The notes beneath the pieces are model-generated. The model saw nothing but the letters and a program-made list of their open reading frames with translations. It had not been told where the DNA came from and did not search any database. From assembly GCA_031552535.1 (NCBI GenBank), contig JAVBMJ010000010.1, positions 1 to 50,297 on the forward strand: a DNA stretch of 50,297 nt, in the 5' to 3' direction. Both the position numbers and the translations under genes were made by a program. This document shows positions 34,014 through 43,470 of the stretch, one piece after another. The first letter of the stretch is position 1; each line of letters begins with the position of its first letter. Source of the stretch: JAVBMJ01 sp031552535. GTDB taxonomy: Bacteria; Bacteroidota; Bacteroidia; Bacteroidales; Rikenellaceae.

Positions 34014-34054
34014 GCTAAAGCCCTCCTTTCCGGTTTTCGGTGGAGGGCTTTAGC
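34014..34054 (-). terminator. terminator after the GH20 gene
   Basis: Perfect 13-bp inverted repeat (arms 34014-34026 and 34042-34054, GCTAAAGCCCTCC with its complement) and a 15-nt loop. It lies 27 bp past the GH20 stop. It closes the glycan locus before the suf promoter. Confidence 0.75.
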
Positions 34055-34080
34055 TAAATGATAATATGCCTATATACAAT

Positions 34081-36162
34081 TTATTCCACCATTATTTCAT
34101 CGGTAAACATCCATCCTCCGGCGTTGCCATTGCTGCGTGCCGTAAAACGTATATACCTGGCCGTGGCTTCTCCTTCCCAGCCGAGCGTCTCAAATTCTGT
34201 GAGGTCGTATCCTACAGGGATTCGTGTCTGTTGGGACCCTAATTCGATAAAATTATTCCCATCGGCCGAAGCTTCAACCGCCACTTCGGCCGGCATCCAC
34301 ACCCAGGCCCCGGAGCATTGCATGAAGTTGGCTTTCACGCTGCGGACCGTCTTTACAGAGTCAAGATCTATGACGACCCTCATGTCGGTATCGATGAACC
34401 CCTGCCAGCGCCCGTCGGTGTACGCCCAGTCGCCCCGCAATCCGTCTGTAAGTGTCGCATCGCCGGCGGCCCGGTATTTCTGCGCGTATCCGGTCTGGTA
34501 TTCCACCTTTTTCCCGGTTGCCAGGTGATCACATGCGATTTTTGATTCCGGTCGCGGACCTATCTCGTTCGCAAGGTCGAACGTATTGTATCCTTTTGCC
34601 TGCAAATATGCGACTTCTTTGAGCGTGCGTTTGCGGAACTTCTCATAATCCTTTTTGTCAGGCATGCTCCAGGCAACTTCTGCCAGCGCCAGCATCCGCG
34701 GATAAATCATGTATTCGACCTGCTGCTGAGTAGTCATATACTCTGCCCAAAGATTGCACTGCGTTCCCAAAATATGCCTTTTGATGTCGGTGTCGAGCGA
34801 ATCTGGCGCCGGATCGAACGAATAAGCCTTAGACAGGGGCAGGTAAGGTGCCATTGCTTCGGGTTGCGAGGGTGGGGCGTCCTGATAATAGTCGAAATAG
34901 CAATAATTTACCGGGACCATCACCACATCGTGTCCCGCATAGGCTGCTTTAATGCCGGAATCGGCTCCGCGCCACGCCATGACAGTGGCTCCTTCCGGGA
35001 CTCCTCCCTCAAGTATTTCGTCCCATCCCACCATCCTGCGACCATGCGAATCGAGAAACATGGCTATGCGTTCTATCATGTATCCTTGCAATTGAGCAGT
35101 TCCCGACAGGCCCTCCTGCTTTATCCGGGCCTGGCATCGCGGACATTTTTCCCAATGCGCACGTGAAGCCTCGTCACCGCCGATATGTATGTATTGAGAT
35201 GGAAAGAGCCTGATCACCTCGGTAAGCACATCTTCTATAAAGGTAAAGGTCTTTTCGTTGCCGATACAGAATTCCGACGCAGTATAAGGCTGGCCCGTAC
35301 ACGACAGTTCGGGATAAACGGCCAGCACTTCTTCGGAGTGTCCGGGCATTTCGATTTCAGGGATTACTTCTATGTGCAATTTTCCGGCATACTCCACCAC
35401 CTGTTTTATCTGCTCTGCCGTATAGTAGCCGCCGTAGGCTCCCGGATCGTCCTGGAGGCAATAGGGTCTGCCGTTGGCTTGCCACTCTTTCCAGCCGGCC
35501 TGGGGACGCCATGCCGCTTTCGCGGTAAGCTCCGGATATTTTTCGATCTCTATCCGCCATCCGGCTCCGTCGGTCAGGTGCCAGTGGAAGCGGTTGAGTT
35601 TGTAGCGTGCCATGGCGTCGAGTTGCCTGAGGATAAATTCCACACTCAGGAAATGGCGCGAAGCGTCCAGCATCATTCCCCTGTAGGCAAAACGCGGAGT
35701 GTCGAGTACCGTCATGGCAGGTATTTTCGAGCCGTAATATTCAGCCAATTGCCTCAACGACTGGGCTCCGTAAAAAAGCCCCGCCTCGGAAATGGCTTCT
35801 ATCTCTACTTTACGGCGTTTTATACTTAACCGGTAACTCTCCTCATCCGGTAGATCTATCGACGATTCAACTATCCGCAGTGAAACCTCGTTGGATTTAC
35901 CTGTTCCCATATCGACGCTGAAATCGAACTGAGGTAATGTTCCTATTATTGTCGTACAATCCACTTTGGGACCATCTGTCGACAACGCCATAGGGATGGT
36001 TGTGTCAAACGCTCCGCCACAAGACAGTTCAATCGATACAGGGGCCGGAGAGATAATGCCTTCGGCTGGTAACTCTGCACACGAAATCAGTGTGCCTGCC
36101 AAAGCAAAGCACACCGATTTGTGTAATATATTTATATTATTCATTTTTAAAATGTTAATCAT
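34081..36162 (-). CDS. GH20 beta-N-acetylhexosaminidase lipoprotein with a C-terminal discoidin-like domain
   Basis: 693 residues. A lipoprotein signal (TLISC, cysteine 28) predicts membrane anchoring; an internal Met at residue 7 may be the true start. The GH20b domain (about 30-160) is followed by the TIM barrel starting FAYRGMMLDASRHFLSVE. The catalytic Asp-Glu pair lies in HIGGDEASRAHW (D330, E331), and VMAWRGADSG and NLWAEYMTTQQQVEYMIYPR are typical. The last 130 residues are an F5/8 type C-like module. The enzyme removes terminal GlcNAc or GalNAc by substrate-assisted catalysis; here it probably trims antennae of N-glycans. It starts 3 nt after the stop of the DUF4838 gene and is the last gene of that unit, which ends at the terminator at 34014-34054. 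Confidence 0.93.
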   Translation of the reverse strand: MINILKMNNINILHKSVCFALAGTLISCAELPAEGIISPAPVSIELSCGGAFDTTIPMALSTDGPKVDCTTIIGTLPQFDFSVDMGTGKSNEVSLRIVESSIDLPDEESYRLSIKRRKVEIEAISEAGLFYGAQSLRQLAEYYGSKIPAMTVLDTPRFAYRGMMLDASRHFLSVEFILRQLDAMARYKLNRFHWHLTDGAGWRIEIEKYPELTAKAAWRPQAGWKEWQANGRPYCLQDDPGAYGGYYTAEQIKQVVEYAGKLHIEVIPEIEMPGHSEEVLAVYPELSCTGQPYTASEFCIGNEKTFTFIEDVLTEVIRLFPSQYIHIGGDEASRAHWEKCPRCQARIKQEGLSGTAQLQGYMIERIAMFLDSHGRRMVGWDEILEGGVPEGATVMAWRGADSGIKAAYAGHDVVMVPVNYCYFDYYQDAPPSQPEAMAPYLPLSKAYSFDPAPDSLDTDIKRHILGTQCNLWAEYMTTQQQVEYMIYPRMLALAEVAWSMPDKKDYEKFRKRTLKEVAYLQAKGYNTFDLANEIGPRPESKIACDHLATGKKVEYQTGYAQKYRAAGDATLTDGLRGDWAYTDGRWQGFIDTDMRVVIDLDSVKTVRSVKANFMQCSGAWVWMPAEVAVEASADGNNFIELGSQQTRIPVGYDLTEFETLGWEGEATARYIRFTARSNGNAGGWMFTDEIMVE

Positions 36163-36165
36163 AGC

Positions 36166-38382
36166 TTAGTAAACCATTACTTCGTCAATGAAGAACCAAC
36201 ATGGGTTTCCGACTCCGTAATGCCACGACGGACATGTTTTTTTCCCTGTCACTTCCACCTTAATGTATCGCGCTTTTACCGGCTGGGGCAACGATTCGCC
36301 CACCTGAACGAATTTAACTTCGGGGGATCGATCCTCTTCCAATCCGTAACTGCCTGCCGGAACGAAATGTATGCCATCGGTGCTTGTCGAATAGGTTACC
36401 TTTTCAGGCAGGAGTATCCATGCCCCCAATTGCTGCAGGAAATCGGTAGCTATCCGGGTGACAACTTTTTCGGCTTCCATATCTATTATGAATGCTCCGT
36501 CGACGCCTTCCCAGCCTACCCAACTCTCGACAAATGTCGCACCGCCGAAAAGCCCGTCGGTAAGCGCGGTTTTGCCCAGCGTTGCATAGCTTCCTTTGGG
36601 TTCGACCAGGAATTGCACCTGTGCCCCCTGAGCTAAACTACGGCGTCCGCTACCCATATAACGCTGACGGTAGAGTTTGCAATAATCCAATGGGGAATTA
36701 TTGCGTTCATTGATCGTGGGAACCTTGAAGAATGCTGCTCTCTCTTCGAAAAGGGCGAGTTTCTGCGCAATTTGGACCGTATCTTTAACCGTTTCCGTGC
36801 GGGCGATCTCCAGTTCAGAGAATTGCAACGGAAGCCGTGTGCGCCTTACCCGTGCCAGAGAGGTGCTGTCACCTGCTACAGCCTTCTCGGCATCGTCGAA
36901 CAGGGCGTTCCATCGCCTCATAAGTTCGGGTTTCAGCATGCCGTGTTTATGGGTGACGGGAGAGTCGTATATCCACAGGCGTACTCCGCTGCCGATCAGG
37001 GCTCCTTCCATCATTTTAACGTAACGGTAGATGTAAGGTGCAGCATCTGCGTAATAACCATGCAGGAAAACATTCGTAAGCGAGTCGATATCGGCTTGTG
37101 GATTCCACATCAGCTTGGCCACGAGCCATGTGCGCATTTCGGCGAAGTCGCCTCCGCGGCTTCCGGCGATCTGTGAAAAGTGCATCGTGACGTGGTTCTT
37201 TTTGAAGAGCCTGATGTTGGGTTGCAGTACATGGAAGTTGGGGAACGGTGCGAGGTAGTTGTCGAAATTGATACCGTAATCCCATACGAAAATATTATTC
37301 GATATCGCGCTCCACCCTTGCATGGCGTCGACGAACTCGCGTCCCGACCGGTTCTCGGTAAGTGTCACTTCGCGGTCGCAGTCTATGTCGCAAAGCATTA
37401 TGTTGACGTTCGGCAGCGGCTTGACGTGTTTGGGCGGTTTCATCGTATAGAGATAAGCCAGCGTAGAAAATTCTTTGTCGGGGAAGCGTGCGGCCAGTTT
37501 ATTGAGGAAGTGTATCACGCTTCCCGACTGGGCTCCCTCGTATTTATCCGTTGCGCTACATTCGGGACAGGTGCAATATGTGTTGTTGCCGTCGTTCTGG
37601 CTGATCGATATGATGTTTTTGCCCGGATTAGCTTTGAATATCGAGTCGACCCTGGCTGCTACGATTTCGAGCACTTCGGGGTTGGCCAGACACCACTGGC
37701 TCGCTTCGCCCGGGTGGCGTTTGCCATTGAAATAGGCGTAATATTCGGGATGTGTCTTGCCATACTCTTTAGATGGCAACAGCCTGTCGAAGGTATGGAC
37801 CCAATAGCCGCCTGCAAAAACCTCACGCGGTTCTTCGAGCCTGTGCCACATCGTATAGGTTTTGTCGTTGCGCATTGCGTAATTCTGGCTTTGGCGGTAC
37901 CTGAAGGCCGGCGTCTCTTCTAAACGCATCGATGGGATCACTATTGTGGAGTGTTTGGGGCAAGTGTATTCATTCTCACTCCAATAGTTCATCCCCAGGC
38001 AGCGTTCCAAAAGGGTCACTGCACCATAAATCGTACCTTTGGCATTCCCGCTTATTTTAATTATGCCGCCTTCGGTCGATATGCGGAATGCGTCTTCGGT
38101 CAAAGCGTTGGCCGTAGACGATATAACAATGTCTCCTTTGCGGGGTTGCGCTTTAGGGGTGACACCCGTTACAGGCAGTTCGGCGCCCGAGGATTCCCGT
38201 ACGAACCGTTGCAATAATATTGCTGCGGTGGTGTCGGCTGCAGTGCTTCCTGCGATGACGATCCGTGAATCCGGACGTCCGTTTTTGACAATAGTTACTT
38301 CCTGGGCATGTGTTGTGCCGGTTGCCATGACGACCGCGGCCGCCATTAATGCCATGCATAGGCATTTTTTGCTGTGAGTCAT
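36166..38382 (-). CDS. DUF4838 glycosidase, GH163-type candidate endo-beta-N-acetylglucosaminidase
   Basis: 738 residues with a cleavable signal peptide ending THAQ. An N-terminal alpha-glucuronidase-like domain (about 30-130) is followed by the DUF4838 region (FRYRQSQNYAMRNDKTYTMW; ISISQNDGNNTYCTCPECSA near 265; NVNIMLCDIDCDREV near 325) and a C-terminal discoidin-like module (about 600-735). To my knowledge DUF4838 corresponds to CAZy family GH163, whose founding member from B. thetaiotaomicron cuts complex N-glycans between the two core GlcNAc residues. Assignment to GH163 and activity here are inferred from that and from the GH18/GH20 neighbours. It starts a second transcript: a terminator and a new promoter separate it from the LamG-protein gene upstream. 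Confidence 0.82.
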   Translation of the reverse strand: MTHSKKCLCMALMAAAVVMATGTTHAQEVTIVKNGRPDSRIVIAGSTAADTTAAILLQRFVRESSGAELPVTGVTPKAQPRKGDIVISSTANALTEDAFRISTEGGIIKISGNAKGTIYGAVTLLERCLGMNYWSENEYTCPKHSTIVIPSMRLEETPAFRYRQSQNYAMRNDKTYTMWHRLEEPREVFAGGYWVHTFDRLLPSKEYGKTHPEYYAYFNGKRHPGEASQWCLANPEVLEIVAARVDSIFKANPGKNIISISQNDGNNTYCTCPECSATDKYEGAQSGSVIHFLNKLAARFPDKEFSTLAYLYTMKPPKHVKPLPNVNIMLCDIDCDREVTLTENRSGREFVDAMQGWSAISNNIFVWDYGINFDNYLAPFPNFHVLQPNIRLFKKNHVTMHFSQIAGSRGGDFAEMRTWLVAKLMWNPQADIDSLTNVFLHGYYADAAPYIYRYVKMMEGALIGSGVRLWIYDSPVTHKHGMLKPELMRRWNALFDDAEKAVAGDSTSLARVRRTRLPLQFSELEIARTETVKDTVQIAQKLALFEERAAFFKVPTINERNNSPLDYCKLYRQRYMGSGRRSLAQGAQVQFLVEPKGSYATLGKTALTDGLFGGATFVESWVGWEGVDGAFIIDMEAEKVVTRIATDFLQQLGAWILLPEKVTYSTSTDGIHFVPAGSYGLEEDRSPEVKFVQVGESLPQPVKARYIKVEVTGKKTCPSWHYGVGNPCWFFIDEVMVY

Positions 38383-38453
38383 AATGCAACGTGTTTAAAA
38401 GTGGGGCGGGGTAGCGCCCTGCGGCATTGCCCGCGCCCCGGGTTAATAGAGTC

Positions 38454-38461
38454 CAAAGTTA
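38454..38461 (-). promoter_or_regulatory. -7 box of the GH163-GH20 unit
   Basis: TAACTTTG on the minus strand fits TAnnTTTG. It lies between the upstream terminator and the ATG at 38382, leaving a leader of about 65 nt. The -33 region is T-rich but has no exact match. Confidence 0.4.
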
Positions 38462-38494
38462 CGAAAAATCAGCCTCAAAAAATCATGTAAAAAA

Positions 38495-38524
38495 GAGGGG
38501 GGAGTAACTATTACTCGCCCCCTC
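38495..38524 (-). terminator. intrinsic terminator after the SusCD-GH18-DUF1735 unit
   Basis: G-rich arm 38495-38507 pairs with C-rich arm 38511-38524 around CTA, with one bulge. On the minus strand it is followed at once by a six-T run. It lies about 50 bp past the stop of the LamG lipoprotein gene. Confidence 0.8.
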
Positions 38525-38572
38525 CCTCTCTGATAAATAAATTATTATATAGAAACTAACCGGAATGATCGG

Positions 38573-39748
38573 TTACTGATCAAAACGCTGGCCTGTAGCC
38601 CAGCCCTGGATGGCATTTTTGCCTGCAACGCCTTCTTTCCCGTCATGACCGTTCCCGGTGTAATCTTTAAGCGCATAGCCTGAACCCTCGTTCATCTTCC
38701 AATAAGCGATAAGGTCGGGATTTTGCGGGTTGATCTCGTAGAAACGGTTGTTGCGGATCTGGGTCGGGGTAAGTGCCTTTTTCCACAGACGCACCTCGCT
38801 CATGTAGCAGTTATGTATAAAATACGATGCACCTCCGGAAACAATGCCCCATTGGTCGATCAGGATCGGGCCGCCTTTGGTCGCCTTGGCTGCCGCAACA
38901 ACTCCGTCGACATAGATCAACACCTGCACTCCGTCGTAAGTAATGGCGATATGATACCACTTGTTGGCAACGAAGTTCTTGGGCGTGTCGGCCTGTGTGC
39001 CCATAGTCTTTATCTGAAGCCAGTTGAAAGGAGCTCCCGCGTCACCGAAACGTATGTATATTTCGTCGCCATTGCTGCTCCAGCAACCGAATAGGCCCTG
39101 GTTTTGATTCCAGTTACTCATCTTTGTCCATAGCTCCACAGACCAACTGTTGACCAAAAGCCCCCATTTGATTGCGACGCCGTTTTCGTCAAATGGACCG
39201 GTTGCGATATTCCCTCCGGTCTTACCCGTGAGTATCGGGCAGGACACTACCAGCGGCTTGTCGACCAGCAACAGGAAACTGCCTGAGGCGCCGGCTGCCG
39301 ACGCGGGCCCTTCGACACTCTTGATCTTAAGAGGAATGGCAAAACGGTCGGTGGCTGCAAATGGCTTTACGACCACCTGGGCCGGGTCCGAACTGATCTT
39401 TCCCGCCTTGATCACGATATTGCCGGGCATTTCGTAATACTCCGCAGGCAGGGGCTTGACCTCCGTTTGGTTGATTTTGTTATATTCTTCGATCAGAGTG
39501 GCATCGGTTTCGAGGGTTATCATCACATCGCCATCGGTAGGTTGGTCGAGACGCATGGTCACCGACGAGGTGGCTCCGCTTTCCTCCATCGAAATACTCT
39601 TCGAGGAAGAAGTGGCAGCTTCGGCAAAGTATACTTTGTGCGTCAATGCGCCGTATTCGGCGTTGTCGCAGCCGGTAAGCGCTACAGACACTCCGCAAAC
39701 AGCCGCCAAAGCCAGTAGGCAAATCTTATTGTTTTTCATAATCGTCAT
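38573..39748 (-). CDS. DUF1735 lipoprotein with a LamG/concanavalin-like domain
   Basis: 391 residues. A lipobox ends LTGC (cysteine 27 from the upstream ATG; an ATG 9 nt later is also possible). Residues about 35-165 form a BT_3987-like DUF1735 domain (the YFAEA start and the evenly spaced strands of the family). Residues about 180-385 are a LamG-like jelly roll with SVELWTKMSNWNQNQGLFGCW and WYHIAITYDGVQVLIYVDGV. There is no catalytic signature. It is probably a surface glycan-binding protein that passes glycans to the GH18 enzyme and SusCD. It starts 11 bp after the previous gene and is the last gene before the terminator. Confidence 0.82.
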   Translation of the reverse strand: MTIMKNNKICLLALAAVCGVSVALTGCDNAEYGALTHKVYFAEAATSSSKSISMEESGATSSVTMRLDQPTDGDVMITLETDATLIEEYNKINQTEVKPLPAEYYEMPGNIVIKAGKISSDPAQVVVKPFAATDRFAIPLKIKSVEGPASAAGASGSFLLLVDKPLVVSCPILTGKTGGNIATGPFDENGVAIKWGLLVNSWSVELWTKMSNWNQNQGLFGCWSSNGDEIYIRFGDAGAPFNWLQIKTMGTQADTPKNFVANKWYHIAITYDGVQVLIYVDGVVAAAKATKGGPILIDQWGIVSGGASYFIHNCYMSEVRLWKKALTPTQIRNNRFYEINPQNPDLIAYWKMNEGSGYALKDYTGNGHDGKEGVAGKNAIQGWATGQRFDQ

Positions 39749-39759
39749 TGTTTAGCAGG

Positions 39760-40752
39760 TTATTGGAAAATCCAGAATTCGTACAGATAGAAGTAGCTCG
39801 AACCAATCGTTATGTTGTTAACCCTTATATACCTGGCGTTAATAGGAGAGAAGAATTTAACATACTGGTTGGTGGTCAGCGTTGAAACATTCGCCTTTCC
39901 TTCCAGCCTGAAATTGGTACCGTCAGTGCTCGAATATACATCCATTGTCCTGATACGGTAAGCTGTCGAAGAATAGGTGTAAAGCTGCAGACCTGTGATC
40001 CCGTTGTATGTTTGCCCGAGATCCACGGTGAGGTCGAAGCTCTTGTAACCGGTCAGATACACCCTCGATGTGGTCGAAGAGGTGTTGCCGTCGAACAGTA
40101 CGCTCGCATTACCAGTGAACTGCGGGTCGGATACTATTGTGCCGCTCCATCCGGTTTTGGTTGTTACGAGTGTCAACGATGACATTTCGCCAGCCAGCGG
40201 AGCATTCCGGCAGTTTGTTTTAATGGCATTCACGACCAGATACAGCGTTCCCCGGTTAGAACTGGTGACGCAGTCTCCATTGTTCGATGAGAGGATCGTG
40301 AGGGGTGCCATGTAGACCTTGTCGCCTTCCAACGTACTCAGGTCATCGGTGGCAATGCTCACGCTGTCGGAGGTTATCGCATTGCCTGCCGATAAATGTA
40401 ACTGCGTATTTTCGAGTTTCAGCGCCTGGGCCGGCAGAGGCAGATAGCTGGTCCCATTCTCCTGGTTGTATTTGTCTACAAGAGAATTGTCTATCCCCAA
40501 TGTGACGGTGGTAGCCCCGGCAACCGGACGTGTTGTACGGCATGGGAACTTTTCTTCGAGGTCGGTTATTATCACCGGCCCTCCGGGGGTTATGGCAACA
40601 TCGGAAGTTATTATATTCGACGGCACATCGTAATTGCTTACGAATATTTTTATCGGTGTCCCTGTTTCTTCATCGCTGCTGCATCCGCAGAAAACAGACA
40701 CAGATAGAATGAGCGACAAAAGAGCCACGTTTTTTATGATCGGTCTTTTCAT
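39760..40752 (-). CDS. DUF1735 lipoprotein with an F5/8 type C (discoidin) domain
   Basis: 330 residues. A lipobox ends FCGC (cysteine 24). Residues about 30-175 form a DUF1735-like domain with VDKYNQENGTSYLPLPAQAL, a family hallmark. Residues about 190-330 are a discoidin-like beta sandwich (FDLTVDLGQTYNGITGLQLYTYS; YVKFFSPINARYIRVNNI). No catalytic residues of a known glycosidase are visible, so a carbohydrate-binding surface protein is likely. The neighbours are GH18 upstream (28 bp) and the LamG protein downstream (11 bp). Confidence 0.82.
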   Translation of the reverse strand: MKRPIIKNVALLSLILSVSVFCGCSSDEETGTPIKIFVSNYDVPSNIITSDVAITPGGPVIITDLEEKFPCRTTRPVAGATTVTLGIDNSLVDKYNQENGTSYLPLPAQALKLENTQLHLSAGNAITSDSVSIATDDLSTLEGDKVYMAPLTILSSNNGDCVTSSNRGTLYLVVNAIKTNCRNAPLAGEMSSLTLVTTKTGWSGTIVSDPQFTGNASVLFDGNTSSTTSRVYLTGYKSFDLTVDLGQTYNGITGLQLYTYSSTAYRIRTMDVYSSTDGTNFRLEGKANVSTLTTNQYVKFFSPINARYIRVNNITIGSSYFYLYEFWIFQ

Positions 40753-40780
40753 AGTCCTTGAACGTAATTTCGGTTAAACA

Positions 40781-41860
40781 TTAAAGTACGGGCGGATTTG
40801 CCGCTGTGACCGCATCGCGCAGATAGCGGTATTCCGGAACGTTGGGATAGTCGTATTCCATATGGAATGTACCGATTCCGCCGGCACGGTAACCATCTGT
40901 CGAACGCCACAAGGCCATGCCCTTCAGCGAGTTGGTTGTTCCGCCACCACGCAACGAATGCGATGCGCGTCCTCCGGTGGCAGCATACGACTCGAAGTTT
41001 TCGCAGAATATGATCTTCTTCAATATCTCCTGTCTTGTGACACCTTCCTGCGCATAATGGTTGGATATCCTGTTAGCACGAGTATCGAGGTCGGAGTATC
41101 CGCTACTGTTGTAGGCTTGCAAAATGAACCAGTCGATAGCATGGTAGTATTTTTTATCCACACCTTCGGGCTGTCCGTCTACGCCGAGCATGCGTCCTGT
41201 CCCTGATAACGGGCCGAAGTATTTACTCAAAGCTTCGATAAACTGGTCGCGGCGTTTTTGCACCCTCCAGAATTTAGTGCCGCCTGTGTCGTAACTATAT
41301 TCAAGGTCCCAGTCGAAGCCGTCGTAATCGTATTTGTAAGCCGAGTCGGATATGGATTTGGCATACTTCTCTATGGCCGCCTGTATGGCTTCCTCGTCGC
41401 CGTCTTTCCAGCCCCAGAAGGCTTCAACAGCGGCTTCAGACGAAGCGTATCCATTGGCTTGCCAATTTTGGCGCACCTCCGCCGGAGTGGTCTGGTCACC
41501 TAAATCTTTTACGATAAAACAAATTTTAGCCTTAGTCCCTTTGAGTTCCTTGACTTTTTGTTTGTCTGCCAGCTGTACCGGATTTAGGTTGAACCAGTTG
41601 CCCCAGATCGACACGAAGTCGACGCTATCCGGAAGGCCCATCATGGAGTTCATCAACGATGCTCCTTTTCCTGTCCAGTTACCGAACCACCCGAAGGTTA
41701 CGATATGATCCGATTTTTTATATGCCTTAAGATCCTCGTAGTAGCTCGGCGACGGCATTTTGAAATAGTTCTCGGCCTCCGGTTCGGTCCAGTCGCTGCA
41801 TCGTGAGAATAGCAGCAAGGTGAAGGCCAACACGGTTATAGTTGTTATAAGCCTTTTCAT
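40781..41860 (-). CDS. GH18 endo-beta-N-acetylglucosaminidase-type lipoprotein
   Basis: 359 residues. The lipobox cysteine is at 21. The barrel carries the GH18 signature DxxDxDxE as DGFDWDLE (residues 180-187), with catalytic acid E187. HIVTFGWFGNW opens the barrel, and AIDWFILQAYNSSG supplies the conserved Tyr-containing strand. The family includes chitinases and the endo enzymes (Endo F/H, BT_3987) that cut the chitobiose core of N-glycans; location beside SusD, DUF1735 proteins and GH20 favours the latter. A non-catalytic GH18-like binder is unlikely because all key acids are present. Substrate class (high-mannose or complex) cannot be decided from this sequence. Confidence 0.9.
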   Translation of the reverse strand: MKRLITTITVLAFTLLLFSRCSDWTEPEAENYFKMPSPSYYEDLKAYKKSDHIVTFGWFGNWTGKGASLMNSMMGLPDSVDFVSIWGNWFNLNPVQLADKQKVKELKGTKAKICFIVKDLGDQTTPAEVRQNWQANGYASSEAAVEAFWGWKDGDEEAIQAAIEKYAKSISDSAYKYDYDGFDWDLEYSYDTGGTKFWRVQKRRDQFIEALSKYFGPLSGTGRMLGVDGQPEGVDKKYYHAIDWFILQAYNSSGYSDLDTRANRISNHYAQEGVTRQEILKKIIFCENFESYAATGGRASHSLRGGGTTNSLKGMALWRSTDGYRAGGIGTFHMEYDYPNVPEYRYLRDAVTAANPPVL

Positions 41861-41892
41861 CGTATATGGTTTTTCAGGTTTAGTTTATGTGA

Positions 41893-43458
41893 TTAATTTT
41901 TCTTAGCCCACCACAGATCGGTTCCCTGGCTGTCTATACCGCCGAGCAACTGTACTGCCTGCTGAATATTGGTGGGGTTGGATTGGTATTCCGACGGCGG
42001 GAATTTAATACGGCGTGCTCCGCGTGCGGTGATTACTGGAGTAGACGCCGGGCTGAGGTTCGATACTACGGGATACATTTTGGGATAACCCGTACGGCGG
42101 TAGTCGCACCATGCTTCGAATCCAAGCGGATACATTGCTATCCATTTTTGGATGATCAGTCTCTCGAGTTTTACTGCTGCCGAAGCTGCATCGTCCCACT
42201 TGACCGTTACGGTCGAAAGCGGTGCGGTCACACTATTGCCGGATACCACCGGATCGGTATACGCCGCAGGTGCCAACGTGTTGTTGCTCACATAGCCGCT
42301 CAGCGACGACGATACACCGTATTGTTCGAACGAGAGAGTAATCCCCTTTTCATATAGCGTTTGCACACTTTCCGCGCCGATGTTCCACTTCAATTTTGCT
42401 TCGGCCATCAGGAATGCCGCCTCTGAAGCATACATTACAGCCATCGGCTGGGTTTCAGAGAAATTCGGGCCTGAGAGTTTACGGTAGTTGGTTTGCTGTG
42501 CCGAGGTCATGTTTAGTCCGGAACGGATGCCGACAAAGTTGTTGCCATAATCGGTAGCTCTGGTGTAATAGTGTTGCAGGCGCGGGTCGGCATAGCCGTT
42601 CATGTAGGCAATCAGGCTGGCGTTGCCACGAAGGTCGTTCCACGACCAGGCTGCCTTCCAGTATGGATTTTGTACGCTTAGGGGTATAAAGGCGTTGTCG
42701 GAATTTGCCTTAAGAACACCCATTTGATGGTTTATGGCAGCCGATGCTGTTTCCTGTGCAAGAGCAGAGGCAACATCGCCTATGCGGATTGCCATACGCA
42801 GACGGATCGAGTTGGCCAACTTTATCCATTGGGTAAAATCGCCTTTGTAGATCAGGTCGAAATCACCGAGCGGCTTTTGATTGCCGGTGGCATTGACGTA
42901 GCTCGTCAATTCGGTTATCGATTCGTCCATCTCCTGAAGCATGGTTTTATACACATCTTCCTGGCTGTCATAAGGCGTTACGAATCCGCCTGATCCCATC
43001 TGGGTATAAGGAATCGGACCATACATGTCGGTAAGTTTCAGCATTGTAATGACACGTATGATTTTGGCAAGGGCATAGACCGGGCCTGTTTTCTCGGTCT
43101 GGGACTCGATGATGAAGAAGTTGCCGTAGAAACCGGTCATTATAGTGTTGAACGGGTAGTTAATCCAGTCGTTGGCCGGATTATAGGTGGTGAAGTTCGT
43201 ACCGTTCCAGTTGTTGCCCATCGCGAAATACCCGCCGTAGTCGGCTCCGATCATCTGGTCGATCATCTGGCTTTCGTTTTCGTGAGCGGTCATCATGATC
43301 CGTTCTATATTGGAAATAGACGACTGGTCTGAAATGTAAGGGCGATAGGGGTGGGTGTTATACTCCTCGAATTTGGCCGTACAGCCCGCAAAAAGGGCAG
43401 CCATAAGGAGAGATGCCGTCAAAGCCCCTAATCCTGCTTTTATATTTTTTCTCTTCAT
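41893..43458 (-). CDS. SusD/RagB-family glycan-binding lipoprotein
   Basis: 521 residues. A lipobox ends LFAGC (cysteine 26). It follows the SusD pattern: EEYNTHPYRPYISDQ, a helical TPR-like framework, FNTIMTGFYGNFFIIESQTE, MKLTDMYGPIPYTQMG near residue 145, and a C-terminal KWIAMYPLGFEAWCDYRRTGYP. It belongs to the SusD-like superfamily branch often called SusD/RagB subgroup 2. It caps the SusC pore on the cell surface and binds glycan. It starts 12 nt after the susC stop and is followed by GH18 at 32 bp. Confidence 0.94.
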   Translation of the reverse strand: MKRKNIKAGLGALTASLLMAALFAGCTAKFEEYNTHPYRPYISDQSSISNIERIMMTAHENESQMIDQMIGADYGGYFAMGNNWNGTNFTTYNPANDWINYPFNTIMTGFYGNFFIIESQTEKTGPVYALAKIIRVITMLKLTDMYGPIPYTQMGSGGFVTPYDSQEDVYKTMLQEMDESITELTSYVNATGNQKPLGDFDLIYKGDFTQWIKLANSIRLRMAIRIGDVASALAQETASAAINHQMGVLKANSDNAFIPLSVQNPYWKAAWSWNDLRGNASLIAYMNGYADPRLQHYYTRATDYGNNFVGIRSGLNMTSAQQTNYRKLSGPNFSETQPMAVMYASEAAFLMAEAKLKWNIGAESVQTLYEKGITLSFEQYGVSSSLSGYVSNNTLAPAAYTDPVVSGNSVTAPLSTVTVKWDDAASAAVKLERLIIQKWIAMYPLGFEAWCDYRRTGYPKMYPVVSNLSPASTPVITARGARRIKFPPSEYQSNPTNIQQAVQLLGGIDSQGTDLWWAKKN

Positions 43459-43470
43459 TGTCTTAATATT